A DNA stretch of 64,000 nucleotides from positions 180,508 to 244,507 of the forward strand of contig NW_020170385.1 in the NCBI RefSeq assembly GCF_000524195.1, written 5' to 3'. This DNA is from Echinococcus granulosus. Lineage: Eukaryota > Platyhelminthes > Cestoda > Cyclophyllidea > Taeniidae. Under the pieces are notes generated by a model. That model made no database searches. It was not told the origin of the DNA and worked only from the letters and a program-made list of their open reading frames with translations. Shown piece by piece: positions 24,501 through 37,211 of this stretch. A program made the translations under genes and the position numbers. Positions within the stretch are counted from its first letter, which is position 1; each line of letters starts with the position of its first letter.

Positions 24501-26888
24501 AGTTGTAATCGTTGCTTAAAAATGCTTAATAAAGAAGGATTTCTTACTCTGCATTTTCAAATTCTTGTAAAAATAACTACAGGAGATTGGATTGTGGTAG
24601 TAGATCTCCCATCAGTAAGAGGTTCATAAAGGTGGGAAATTAATAAAATTAAGCGGAATACTGCTTCACCGACGAAAGTATGATATCATAGCCGTTACAT
24701 ACCTCCATCCCTTACTTTTTAGGATTTTTCCAAGCGTTCTTTCTGCTCTAGAGGACAGTAAATAGAAAATGACAGGCGTTGAAAATGGCACTGGCAAGAT
24801 AGGTGCACACAAGGTGAACCTACCGACCATCCGAATAATACTCGGCAGTGTCGAAGAAGTTCACCCCGCTGTTGTATGCCAGTGTGGTTATCTTTTCTGC
24901 CATCTACAATATCATGGATTGTGAGGCACCGTTGCACCGACTTCGGTGCAACGTTTAATAACTTTTGATAGTTGGTACAGAGACAATCACTCAAATTCCT
25001 CCAAAATTCTTTATTCAAAGTGAATAAAGATACATCAAGCAGTATTTCTGAATGCTGCGTATCACGGTTAGAGTAAAAACTTTTCTCTAACCTCGAGTAA
25101 CACAAATAACCCGCTAATTTGTTTTAGTATTGCTTATAACAAATAAATTTGATTCTGTTTTTCTGAGGCAAAGTAAGGTCCACTGTGTGAGGTTAGTGAA
25201 AAAAGGTTAGTTGGCATTGTGCCCAAGGAGATAATTCTACCTGGAGGCGAGGGATAGAGCCGCAAACCATAGAAAACCTTACTTCATCTGAGATCTGACC
25301 ACCAAATGTCACAGCTGTCCCTAAACAAAAGGAAAACGATTTGTTTGATCAATCCTGGCTTCAAATTCACGTAACTAGAAAATAAATCAACAATTCACTA
25401 CAGAGCAAAATTTCACTAATTATTGAGGTATTGGGAAAACCTAATAATAATCCAGCTCTGCTAGGCACTACTGAATTAGTCTTGCTCTTCTAAGAGCATG
25501 CTTTACTCAGTGAGTAAATTTTAATTAAAACCCAGAAGGTCAACTATTTTTACAGCGACAAAACTTTTTATGTATGAACAATCCTGCCTGATTTGGTGCT
25601 ATTCGGAAATGTATGTTAGGCATGGGATAAATTTGACCGCAAGAAGTGTGAATTGTAGTATAAAACTCAAGAAGAGAATTAACATTTCAATCTGAGCCAT
25701 GAGGTGCCATCGACCTGTAAGAGCAACTTTTCAAGATTGCACTTCCCTGAGCGGAGGGCAATTTATACATCGCGCATCGATAGCTTCCCTTTAAGAATAG
25801 TAATATCACTGCATTTCTAAAGGCAACTTTCTTGCTACTTAGTTCATTTTTAGTGTCACAATAATGCCTATTTTTCTCCTTGCATATTCACGTGTTGCGG
25901 TAATGCCACGACGCGCATTCCGTGTTCCATACAACGTGAAGGACTAAACTTCTCATTTTGCGAAATAGAAAAATAATTATTTTCTTAGTGGTACATGACA
26001 TATATTTAGTCACTTCTAAATAAATCAAGCAATTATTTGTAGTTCACCAGATTTTGCTCCAAAACCGAGTAAATGTGAATATTGAGTCACATACACTGCG
26101 GTTTTTCGATATCACCTTTCCTGTGGTCCACTAAAACTCACTGAAGTGAGCGTTTCGCGCAAAACATGTCATTAACTATTGTAATTCTAAGTACGCATCG
26201 GCAAGGAAAATCGTAAAATACTTAGCCAGAAAGAAAGCAGGAGAGCTTGACATATATAATCGTGGTTCACTTTCCGTCAAAGAAATGTAAGTCGACATTG
26301 AATATTCGTTGTCGATAAAACTATTTTGAATGGAATACTGCCCATAAACGACACGGTCTCAAGATTTTTTTTGGATCAAAGTAGAAACGGAAATATCGGT
26401 ATCGAAGTGTAAACAATAATAGTAACCGGGGAGTTCCAAATGGGTTTTGGCCTACGCAGCCAGTTCTAGTGGCTTTATTGACACCATCAAGTGGATAATG
26501 ACTTTCACCTGGAGAGTTCCTCTGCTTCCACCAAAAGCAACTTGGAAAAGTGGATAATAGTGCATTTTAGAAACACTACTAGTTTTGAATTTACCATACG
26601 ATTTCGCTCTGACTGTCCAACCGCTTGCTTCAGAGTTGAACTGAATAGTTAGTACACACCTTGTTGTCAGTGGATGTTAGGTTGTCGCCTGGTTACTATT
26701 CACCAAAATCTATTTGTTCCTTATTAAAATTGCATTAACGTTAGGGCTGAGGTTCAGCGGTTTTCAATTTTAATAGTGGAATCGGTGAAAGGACTCAAAG
26801 TTGTCAAAATAAAATTACTGTTAAAATTTTTACATTTTGCTTACCAAGGCCGAGGCACGAAACTCTTAATCCTGTGCCGCCGAGTTTT
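15553..26888 (-). CDS. KCNAB: Kv channel beta subunit-like aldo-keto reductase (5' end unresolved)
   Basis: Kv-beta proteins bind the cytoplasmic side of Shaker-type potassium channels and have an NADPH-binding aldo-keto reductase barrel. Exons recognised, in transcript order: 26845-26888 ([11 protein letters not shown]), 25283-25320 ([12 protein letters not shown]), 24824-24903 ([16 protein letters not shown]), 24229-24273 ([13 protein letters not shown]), 20321-20496 ([13 protein letters not shown] and [16 protein letters not shown]), 19338-19458, 17663-17757 ([19 protein letters not shown]), 16893-17013 ([14 protein letters not shown]), 16244-16332 ([20 protein letters not shown]), 15553-15639 (stop TGA). 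Short exons between 24824 and 24273, between 24229 and 20496, and the first exon(s) upstream of 26888 were not found. Catalytic Asp, Tyr and Lys are present, but the position of the usual Asn is Ser and several cofactor-contact residues differ. It could be a diverged paralogue rather than the main Kv-beta. Confidence 0.88.
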
Positions 26889-29800
26889 CTAAAAACAAAT
26901 TCAGCTTAATCATCATGTAATTCGAATCACATTAAATTGCTTAAGGTCAAGGAGTTACCTAAGAATCGCAGGATTGGCTTGTTATGAGGTGCAAAAATAA
27001 CTGAGGTGACTAAAATGTTTGAATTAGTAGTAACTTTCTGTCTCCCTTCTTTGGCGCGTAAATCGGCTCTACATGAAAGCATGCTGCGCAAAAGCCCCAC
27101 CAAGGCGCTTATGGCTTGAACCTATCCATGCATGTCCAAACAAGCAACTTTTTCTGCGCTACTTACTGGTTCCAACTTTTCAATTTTTTCTACTTTGTTT
27201 TCGAAGCGAAAGACTTTATAAATAGGCAGCAAGAAGAATAAATGACGCCTGATCCGCTTAGCAAACAGTGTAGTATTATATATGCGAAATTCTTCATTGA
27301 TCCCCTCCCTTGTGGAAAACATGCCATTAACTCACAGCCAGGTATATTAGCCCATGTGATTTCAGGGTGCTGCTTGGATTGGAGCTACAGATAAACAACT
27401 GACCTGTTGTAAACACTGGAAGATTTAGAATCTGGATTTTGAAAAAGGCTCAACAGATTTGTATTTATATTGGATTGCCTGCGAATAGAAAGCAGTAAAT
27501 GTGCAATTAACTTGATAATATCATCCACGGTCTTGTGAATATAATTTGGTGGGATGCGTGGCAAGGATAGAGAAACGGGCATACAGGTAGCACACACAAT
27601 TCGACTCCTATTCTAGTGTATTTGCATTCGATAACGTCTAAAGATTCTCAACAAACTCGACTTATGCAAAGAATACCGAGTTGGAAGTTACAACTGCAGA
27701 GCAGTTTTTCTCAAAATAGATGGGTAGGTAGGCGTGCATTTTGAACCTCTGGGAATAGTAAACAACGGAAAACCGTGAAAATTAGTGCTTCCGAATTGCA
27801 CACATCCGACGGTCCATCGTTGGCTTTAAACATGTACGCCTGTGATAGCTGCCCTTTTGTTTGCCTAAACCTCACTAAATCAAGTGGTGAAACTTGATTA
27901 GGGAGCATCATAACTTGAGTGAAAGTAACCGAGGTGGTGAGGTTGCTTGATTGCATAAAAACTTTGGGGCAGCGATATAATTCTTTTATGTTTTAAAATC
28001 AAGAACATACAACAAGAAAAATCGCTAGAAGCCAAGTAACTGATTCAACTAAACATAAAATTATTAACTAACGATAGAACATCATGCCGTTATTCATTAG
28101 CCCTTAGGCCACTTGCCCCTTTATGCATCGAACTTAATATGACAGGAATACACTTAAACATCTGAAACATCCGCTCACTTAAAGACTCTAAAAACCTTTG
28201 AAAACTACATACAGATATATGTAGAATTAATGTTCCGTAAAAGAAGAAATAGTAAGTAAAGTGGGTAAACGGGTATTAAAGAAAATGGGTCCGATGATTT
28301 ACCTATACTGCATTCTGTAGACAGTTTAATAAATTGAATTTCTTGGTGTCTGGTCCAAAATGCTTCAAGGTACGTAGCTATTCAGTTGGAAAATTCGCAT
28401 TCATTTCTGCTAATAATTATAACAGCATTGGCCAATCGGAATGCGATTATTTGCCAAATCAACAACCTGGTCGGTGATTGGCTAGTGAATCCGCACAAGG
28501 ATAAATTCATCACCTCTCTTAGTCGTCCTATTACTGTACCTTGGATTAAAACGCATATTAGCATTACAAGCCTTCCATGCCGAAATGTACGCCTTCATCT
28601 CCATTGTCCTTAATGAAGTTCGGATTAACAACAGATCATTCGTAAATGAACTTTTTTGGTAGGGCATTAAACTTTAAACGCACAAAGATTAAAATTACCC
28701 AGACTTCACTTAACTACCTTAGTAATGTGTCTAACTATTCTGGGAGCGAAATGAGAATAGTCAGTGTCACATGGGGACACCCAGAGTAGTGGATATGATT
28801 AATGATATGAGTATTAGTGTGACTCTATGACAATGGGCCTTGTAATGAACCGTACACGAGCAGTGTGTGCCTACGTTTGACTGTAGCTGGCTAACTTGAA
28901 CATCGGTTTAACCGCATTTTTTGTGCATGAGTATATCTTTCCAGCCCGACGGATTGCGCATTGGATTATGCACTCAGGCATTAATGTATTCTGAACTTAT
29001 TCCAGATTCATTCATTCAACCCCAATTAATTATTTCATTTAATCATTTGCGATTCATTTATTCTTGCGATCGATCTCTCATTCATCCACTCCTTCCAATG
29101 CCCTGCATTATTCGTTCTCTCTTCTTTCATTCACTAATTTACGTGTCCATTCGTTCAATCATCCCTTCTTTATAAGTTGGAATCCCACAACGTTGATTGG
29201 CCCATTCCTAAAATATCATCGGTGTTTTCACTACTCCAGTCATGACAACAAAATATTTTTATGCCCACTTTAATGTACTTCCTTGCATACGAAAGACAAT
29301 AAATTGATCGCTGCTTTGATAGAAAAGAACTGTCTCTCTCTGAGACTACCCTTCCTTCCAGTGGGTTCTTTTCACTAAATGGAGCTTCGACCAAATGAGA
29401 TGCGTTTAGGACTTCGCAATATTCTTCAGATTTACATACTTTTATGGCAGCCTTGCTTTCGTTACTTAATACCTAGGATGGGAATGGCAATTGATCATCG
29501 CATATAATTGTCAAGGTTTAAGTAAGCTAGATTAAATTCTTTTTCCTGGACAATGACAACTCCTATTTTTGACGCTTTCAAGTAATCTTCGGTTTCGCAT
29601 TCATTGGAATATAGTACACGGTCCGGTATTAACTTCAGCACTCTTACTCCCCATGAAACTTCACCGTCACCACTGTAGGTTGGAGAACCATCCCTCTGCC
29701 CGTTTCAAAATGCAAACAAAATTTGACGATGTATATTTACCGGGACCCCAAATGCTCATGCTTTTTAGCGCACACGAACCAAGGAGGAGAGCACCACTGC

Positions 29801-30404
29801 CACTTTTGATGCAGTCCATTGCAAAAGGAGGCTACCACTGAATTACAAGAACCAAATCTAACCAGTAGGAATGCGATCGCCCCTGCAACACCTTGCAATT
29901 TTTATATACGGTTAACGGTTAATGCCAAGAGTTCCACAAAATTGTATTGTCCGCCTACACTAGAACTGGACCATGTCCACTACAAGCTGAGTAAGGTAGC
30001 CCATCCCTCCAATTTTCACCTGTGACTTTAGTAATATTCATGTGTAACAGATGTTATACTTGTCTGTTGACAAGTTAAAGTGGCTGGGGTTTCGTAATCG
30101 TGCAAAAGCGAAATTCGCAAGCTGCAAGTCTGTGTAAACGTCCCTGTGCTTGATTAAAGCCTGAAAAGATAAATAAACACTGAAATTTACTATCCACCGT
30201 GCGTCAAGGATTGTGTTGTATTCATTAGTTAAGCACACACCCACATACAAAGAGCGAGACAGGTGGCTGCGTGATTTGGCCAGTGATACTCCGAGAGTCC
30301 AAATTATTCTGCATCAGTATTAATTCCTACGCTACGTAAGAAGGGACAGCACGTAAGTTTCCTTATCCCAAAAATTAAACAACAATGTTTTTAATCCAAA
30401 GTCA
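26889..30404. other. Spacer or upstream introns of the Kv-beta-like gene
   Basis: About 3.5 kb where the missing first exon(s) of the Kv-beta-like gene are expected. I could not identify them. A degenerate ATTC-rich tract lies at about 28985-29170. Other open frames here show no family motif. Confidence 0.4.
28985..29170. repeat. Degenerate ATTC/CATT-rich simple-sequence tract
   Basis: Many interspersed ATTC and CATT units (CATTCATTCAACC, TCATTTAATCATTTGCG, TCATTCATCCACTCC, TTTCATTCACTAATTT, CCATTCGTTCAATCATCCC) with substitutions between them. It looks like an old tetranucleotide microsatellite. Open frames over it are made of the repeat and are not genes. Confidence 0.6.
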
Positions 30405-30410
30405 TTTATT
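30405..30410 (-). promoter_or_regulatory. Polyadenylation signal of PIG-M
   Basis: AATAAA on the minus strand, about 105 nt after the PIG-M stop codon. Confidence 0.6.
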
Positions 30411-30514
30411 TTTCTTAGAAAAAAACCGACACGGACTAGTTAAGACCAATTACTCTTGTACAGGAGTAGAAATGAGCAAATCCGAACATGTGGTGGGTGA
30501 AAAGAGAGGTCTTC

Positions 30515-33500
30515 CTAAGTGACCCATGGATCTACAGTTTCCTTGACATTCCTCCTTCGAATTACGCCTTCAAGCTCCTCTTTGTGCTTGTCAAACTTAA
30601 ACAAAGTCATTGAGGTTGATGGTGACTGTGAGTGATTGAGACGTTTGTCCGAGGATGTCAGAGAAATACCTGTCGAGAGCCATCTCATCAGGCACTTCAA
30701 AATAACTACGTTAACAACGAGGAAGAGAGCAGAGGCGCCCCAGAGGGCGAGCCAAAGACTACGGCCCCAGAAAGCACCTCCGCCCATTTCGTGAAGGTAG
30801 GCGACAGTCAACCAGCAAACCTGGCCGGCGAACCAAAGGCCGGCCAACGAGGTGGTCCGACGAACCACACTTGGGGTGAGGCCGGTGGTGCGCGCCACGT
30901 AGCCGAACAGTCCCTTCGAGGCCTCATGGCACCCCGGCGGTGTGTGAATGTGGGCCAGCGCTGGGGGCAAAAGGACCAGCCACCACAGGAAATACTGCGA
31001 CGTACATACCTTCAAAATAGATGGAAGGTGTTATCAACACCGTTAAGAGCTTGAATTCACGAAAAGCAAGTGGCCTCGAGCGGAAACTTCCGAGAACTCG
31101 CACATTGGGCGTTTGTCAAAGTGTTTGGGACGATCGACAGATAGCTAAGTCCATGAGCCCGAAAGAGGGGTCGCACTAAACACACAAAATTCCGCTCTAG
31201 CATTGGAAAAAAACCATAGTCGAAAGATGATGAAATACGGTCGTGTAACCATAACGGTAGTTTGATTAGCTATTACGATACATTTATCACATGCAAATAA
31301 CTGGATGTTTGGTAGGCGCAGATGCTTCAAAGGTTGTAGGCAACCTTGTGATTTCAAAACCCCTCAGCTTTAACTCTATTCATTGAGTCTATGCCGTCCT
31401 ATGCCAAAGAAAACACTATTTGTTCCCAATGAATAATTTTGGACACTCCATTTGTCGAGAAATCTAATGGGAAAACTGTGCTGCAAATATATCCACTCAC
31501 GAATTGTTTAAAGAGTGGAAAAATTATGATGTAAACATTAACCTTTTGATTTAGACAACGACCAAGGATTGCTAGCTTTCAATTAAGAAGCACAAAAGGC
31601 ATTTCACAGTGTGAATGTAATTGGACTGCGATTTCAAAAGCAAATGCCACAGGCAAGTAGTTCAATGTCCTAGGAAAAAGCCATTTAGTTTAGTACTAGT
31701 TTAAAAGTGCGCACAATGAAGTCTCGACATGAACACATTTATGAAATGCAAACGCTGATACGAGAGCAAATGATGTCAAAAGGGTACAAGATGGTACACC
31801 ACCCAGAAGGTTTCGTCGGTAAGCAAGAAACTTAGCGCTGAGCAAATTCCCTTCAGCTATACTCCACTGAATGCAATCCAACTGAGAAAATTGTTAAAAC
31901 AATGATCATTAGCTAACCAAATCTACACGTCCGACGAGGTCAAACACAAATATATTGTTAAATTAGACAAAGGTGCCCACTTTCCTGTAGGCTTGGCAAG
32001 CCATCATCTAAATGCCTCCCCACCCAAAAGTTCATCCCGGCGTCGATTACGCCAACCCGCTCTGAGCGTCCTTGTGACCGTAAAGTACGGCCCCTTGATG
32101 GGCTTTGATGCCGCCGCCATTATCGCTACTCCCGGACGAGAAATTCAAAAAATTTAGCATACACCCATTCGCGGGATTCACTGATACTCGGATAAAGGTG
32201 AATAGGACATCTATAAAAAGTAGAATGGATTTAGAAATGAGATATTTGCCTAAAGCTTGTTCGGCAACTAAATCAATTGCCCTTAAGAATCAAACCTTGT
32301 CTTGTTAAAACAATGGGGCCATGAGAATAGAGGAACGAGTCCGCGTTCCCTCAAAATAAACTGCAAATTTGCTTAAGAATAGCATTTAAACTGGTCTCAT
32401 GACACTTAAGCTTGTCAGACAAAGGAAGTTTTTATCTTTTTTCTGGCCTTAAGAATCTCATGAGAAAGAGATGTATTATAGCCCTAATTACAAGAAACAT
32501 ATTTGATTAAATAAGCTTCTGCAATCAACATATAGTGCTATGTGTAAATCAGCCCAGAATAAATAGAAAAGCTCCAGGAAGAATAGAGCTTCGGAATCAC
32601 AATCGAAGCGCTAAATGCCTCTCGTGTTTCAGCGAACGAAAACAAAGCACATGGACACTTTCCCCATTCAAGGGAAATCGAAGGTGAATGCAAAAACGTG
32701 GCCACAAGTAGTTTCAAAACTTAGCTGGTACAAGCTCAATGGCTTTCGTAATGACCACTTATCATATAGGCGAACGATAAATAATGTCTTCTGATCTGGG
32801 CACGTGTTTAGAAGTGGAATGAAAATGTCATTTATAAAAGATAGTATTGCCTTTTCAAAAATAGACTGCGTCAAAAGCAGGTGTAAGCGTTCGGACTGGT
32901 ACCCACAAGTGGCAGCTGCAACACATGCTGTACATTTGCGTCCCATTTCAAACACCATTCACAATGTCGCACTTGTCTTAAGGCACTTTTCCAACGTGAG
33001 GAACTAACGCGGAGAGATTTGTAGTTGGAGGTGTCAAAATAGCATCGCTTATGGGAGACGCTAACTGGACTTAATCCTAAGAAATGCGTGCTTATGTAGT
33101 AATTCAGTTAAAAAGCGTAATATTCATCGAGCCACGTTTATTCTACTAGACAAAATATTAACGCCATGAACGTATTGTTTAACCGTCGTTGTGGTGTCTG
33201 GAGCCTCAGACCCGATAGGCAACAGTTGCGTGTAGACGGAGCTGCTTGTGTGCGCGCGAAAGCAGAGCGAGAAAGGAAGAGATAGTCTTTTTATGGGCCT
33301 TGCCACAGTTAGGTTTACGGAAAAACAGAATAGGCCAAAAGGACTTATGCGAGCTTTAGCATCGGCCACATTTAGCACACACTGTAAATATGGTAATCCA
33401 TTTTGCAGGCCCACTATGGATACCTAATCCTGATGATAATAAATTATTCTGGGGAGTTCTAAAACATCACTATTAATGAGCGTTGTCCTTGCCATAACAG

Positions 33501-36500
33501 TGAATGTATAATAAACAGACCCCGGTGAGAATATGAAAAAAAGTTTGTTGGCTTTCAGTAGAGTATTACAATGTCTACTTTGTTTTTCTTTCCAAATTAT
33601 TTGATGTTTGCATCCAGTTGCGCGATAAAACGAACCTGATCGTATGGAAGAAGATGTCATTCCTTCCTAAACTGATCCCATTAGTTTTATGCTTTTACCA
33701 ATAGCTATTAGCATCAATAAGGGTTGCCGCCCTCCAATGACAGCACCAATCATAAGAAGTCATAGTCTGAATCAATCTCGATTCGGCTGATCAAATCATT
33801 AATGCAAGCATTTAAGCCGGTAGACAAACTAAGTCACTGATTGACTAAGAGTAGGAATGCTTTATTCACAAACGACTATTGAATAAGACGATAAATGCTC
33901 ATAATGCCTTTAAGTAGTCTCAATGGGGTCAACTACAACCCGCTATTTGTAAAGAAATCACACGACTACTTTCCTACAAAAGCAGTTCGCTAAGTGGTAG
34001 AAACAGCAGCGTGCTACCTATAAGCAGGTGTTTACTAACTAGACACCTCGAAGAACACACGGTAGAGACAGAAAGAATGGGAAGAGAAGGGACTAACCTT
34101 GTTGAAGGTGACGAAGGCGAATGTGATGGCAAACCAAGCGAAACTGGGAGTGTGCCAGAGATGGAAGGAGAGACCAATGACGAGCAGAGCCGAGGGTAGC
34201 ATGATGAGCACCTTGAAGAGGGCGTAGAGGTGCTGGAGGGTGGCGGGACAAAAGAAGATCTCGAGGAGCCAAACAGGGAAGTGGTTGTAGGGGAAGAGGC
34301 TAGAGTCGTAGGCGGTCTCGTTGAGTGCCAGAGACCCCTCGAAGAGATAGATGGGGTAGAAATGAGGTGCGAAGTTGTGCCAGAGGTCGACACGGGTGAA
34401 GTGATAGAAGTAGGCGTGGTCCAGGAAGGTCCGTCCATAGGCTGCGTAGGCGGCCCACGTGAGCCCCGAGAGGGAGGTGAGAGTTGCAAGGCCGAAGCAC
34501 CAGTGGCATCTCGTGGGCAGAAGATGAATCGAAGGATGGGACGGTTCGTTGAGTTGCAGATAGATGACAGGCGCGTAGATGACGGGGTAGAGCTTGATGT
34601 GGATGCAAAGACCAAAAAGCAGCCCCGCAAGTACCACGCGGTTTTGTAGGAGGCACCACAAACAGGCTAGCACGCACACCCCCAGAATTGACTCCGCATT
34701 GCCCCGCACCGAGACGGTTGTCGTGACGGGATTGAACAGCCAAAAGGCGCCAACAAGCCAGGAGATTGTGTGTGTGCTTATTGATTGGGTCTGTTAATGT
34801 AAGATACTCCATCATGATGGGTTTTAAACTGAGCAACCAAGCGTTATGAACTGAGTTTTGCGCGAGTGACCTGGATCCTGTCAAGCTCGCAACCAGATAA
34901 AAGGAATGGGCAGGGACTTCGAGATAGATGTCTTTATCGACCGACATGTGCAAGTAAAGAAAGTACTGTGGGTGGTTATGAGCCTAGCGGGTAGACAGCG
35001 TAGACTGTGAGCGTGAGACTGAATCTTTCGATCGTCTTAGTTACGAGTAGTTGCATTAACTGAGTAACCCTGACCTTATGGTGATCATCAGTACACCGAA
35101 AGTGTATCTATACATGGTATGAACCAATTAAAAGACAGCGAATGTTCGTAGACTAGCCATTAGTTGGGACTTTTGGAAAATCAAACAAGAACGTTTTCTA
35201 AGGATCCCTACAGCTCCAGCAGATGGTTAATAACAACTAATTCATGGGGGCTTATTTAAAGACTGGAGATGGTGTCCCCTCGAGTGACCCATCACGGTCA
35301 GCACAGGGCCAATAATAAGCATCACACAGGTCCCATTTGATTTGATTTGTGGTAGCCCTTTATCTCAGTGCCTTTCAGACGTCTACTTGTTCAGCCCCTT
35401 CAAATCTGCAGACTTAACAACTTAGTGTGAAAACATCTGGATCCTATTTGACAACAATGACGAAGGCCAAATGAATCTCTATCAGGAATATTTAGTTTAA
35501 ACACTTTTCAAATAAGGGGAGAGCAGATAAATGTAAGGGTGACAAAGAGTGCAGAGATGAACGTGGAAGATAATTGCGCAAAAAGTGGCGGTGACATTTG
35601 GTACCGCCCAAACCCTCCTTCCTCTCTCCCCGTTTTCATTGCGCACCTACCTCGCAGGCCTTAATTACACTCTGGTGACTAAAATTAACTTGCACAAGAA
35701 AAGAAAGTCAGACGTGAAAAGAAACAGGATGCATTAGTGCAGCGCGTGTGTGTGCACTTTTGTGTTTGTGCGTAGGATGCCCTACACCCAGGTGAGCGAA
35801 GCAGTTGTGTAATTTCATCTGATGTCAGAGACAGAGAAGGAGGTGGGGGAGTGGGCTGACGACATTTCTATTTTAGACATATCCCCCTCCCATTCACACA
35901 ATTGTATCAAAACGTGGCATAAAGGAAAATAGACACATCCGCATCCCAGTCAGAATCCAATTTCAACTGTTGCTTCACAGAAGCAGCCTCAATCCAAATT
36001 AAACTAGTTTTCCTACTAAATTGACGAAAAGAAGTGCTCAAAGCACTCAGTATCAGATTGTAAATGTTTACTTTTTTAACAAAATATGTGTGATGACCAT
36101 TACAAGGAATCTAATCACTATGACCTGAGTAGACCTATTAAGATGCATAGACACTTTGAGTGCTCAAGCAAGCCATTTTCGAAAAATAATCTTACAAATG
36201 GAAGTGATTTTAACAGACGTTTTGTCTTATTTAAGAAAATCCTTAGCCAAAATAGGTGAGAACGCCAGATACGCATCATCAGCTCGTATTTAGATTTATT
36301 TACCGTCAAAAATCGTTTAATTGGCGGGGTTAGGAAAGTTGGAAAAATCGGTCATGCAAGTAAAAGCCATAGCATCACTTCATCTGAGAAAAGATAATCG
36401 TGTTTTTTAAACTGACATTTGGTATCAAAGCTCTTAGTGGTGATAGATTGCTAAACCACCTTAGTGAGACTTTGTAAGATTGTAAAAAAAACTGATCATA

Positions 36501-37203
36501 AAATGTAATTTTGGAAAAAATGGTGACAATTAGTCCAGAAGTCTTCACAAAAATGCATCTTAAATTACTCTGTCCCTATGACCGCTAGTCCACGCCCCAC
36601 ACTACCAAGGAGTAAGAAGCGATGAGTTTCAGTGCAAAAACGCCATTAGGGGAATGACAACTAAATGAGTTACAAAGTTCCAGTTACGAGTCGTAGTCGA
36701 TCAGAAGGCGGTGAGTGCATTATGCGGTAGACCACATTTTAAGAACCATGAACCACGTTATGACCAGAGATTGACTGAAGCCGTTGGAGCGCAAAAGGGG
36801 ATTGGGGTCAACTCACAGCGTTTTCCGTGAGGATAATGTGGCGTTGAAGGAGAGCGCAGAAGATGTCAGCAGAGATGAAGACGACCTTGCCGAAAGCGTA
36901 GGCGACCGCGCGGAAAGGCGCGGAGAGGCGGAACGTGGTCGAGACGAAGTGGCCGGGCCATAGGAAGAGGGCGATGAGGGGCGAGTAGCGGTAGGTGGGG
37001 CGCGCCTCGTAGATGTTGACCCCCGTTGTCATGGCCTTCGCTGCATCCGTGAACACGTCGTAGTCCACGTCCGTGAAACGCAGCTGCCCGTCTGGCCATC
37101 GAGTTGCGTCCTGCCATAAGCTGAATGTGAAGAGTCCCAGGCGCAGAACCAATGCGCTACTCAACAGGTACTTCGCGAAGTCGCCAGGTAGTCTTGTCTT
37201 CAT
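30515..37203 (-). CDS. PIGM: GPI alpha-1,4-mannosyltransferase I (PIG-M)
   Basis: PIG-M adds the first mannose to the glycosylphosphatidylinositol anchor precursor on the lumenal side of the ER, using dolichol-phosphate-mannose, with PIG-X as partner. Three exons: 37203-36817, 34790-34098, 31009-30515; all junctions are phase 0, 524 residues (human about 423). The lumenal catalytic DXD motif is present as DVD at residues 45-47 (TDVDYDVFTDAA). Further family blocks: YRYSPLIALFLWP, VRGNAESILG, GLCIHIKLYPVIYAP, FLDHAYFYHFTRVDLWHNF, and FVTFNK joined to VCTSQYFLWWL across the last intron. Many hydrophobic segments fit a multi-pass ER protein. The extra length lies mainly in insertions (for example after exon 1 residue 85) and in a hydrophilic C-terminal tail. 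The start at 37203 follows an acceptor-like TTTACATATAG by 8 nt; an upstream in-frame ATG at 37236 would be removed if that site is used. Confidence 0.95.
31010..34097 (-). other. Intron 2 of PIG-M
   Basis: Between the exon ending FVTFNK (donor at 34097) and the exon starting VCTSQYF (acceptor at 31010). No nested gene was recognised on either strand; open frames here lack motifs. Confidence 0.8.
34791..36816 (-). other. Intron 1 of PIG-M
   Basis: Donor GTGAGT at 36816 and acceptor at 34791. Contains a GT-rich stretch around 35738-35780 and nothing that looks coding. Confidence 0.8.
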
Positions 37204-37211
37204 CGACCTCA

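Noticed and set aside
28921..29273. Overlapping open frames of 69-84 residues rich in His, Ser and Ile
   Set aside because: They run over the degenerate ATTC simple repeat, which lacks stops in some frames.
30632..31054. 140-residue open frame on the plus strand
   Set aside because: Shadow of the PIG-M last exon on the opposite strand.
34230..34649. 139-residue open frame on the plus strand
   Set aside because: It is the complement of the well-supported PIG-M second exon; its Glu/Val-rich composition follows from that.
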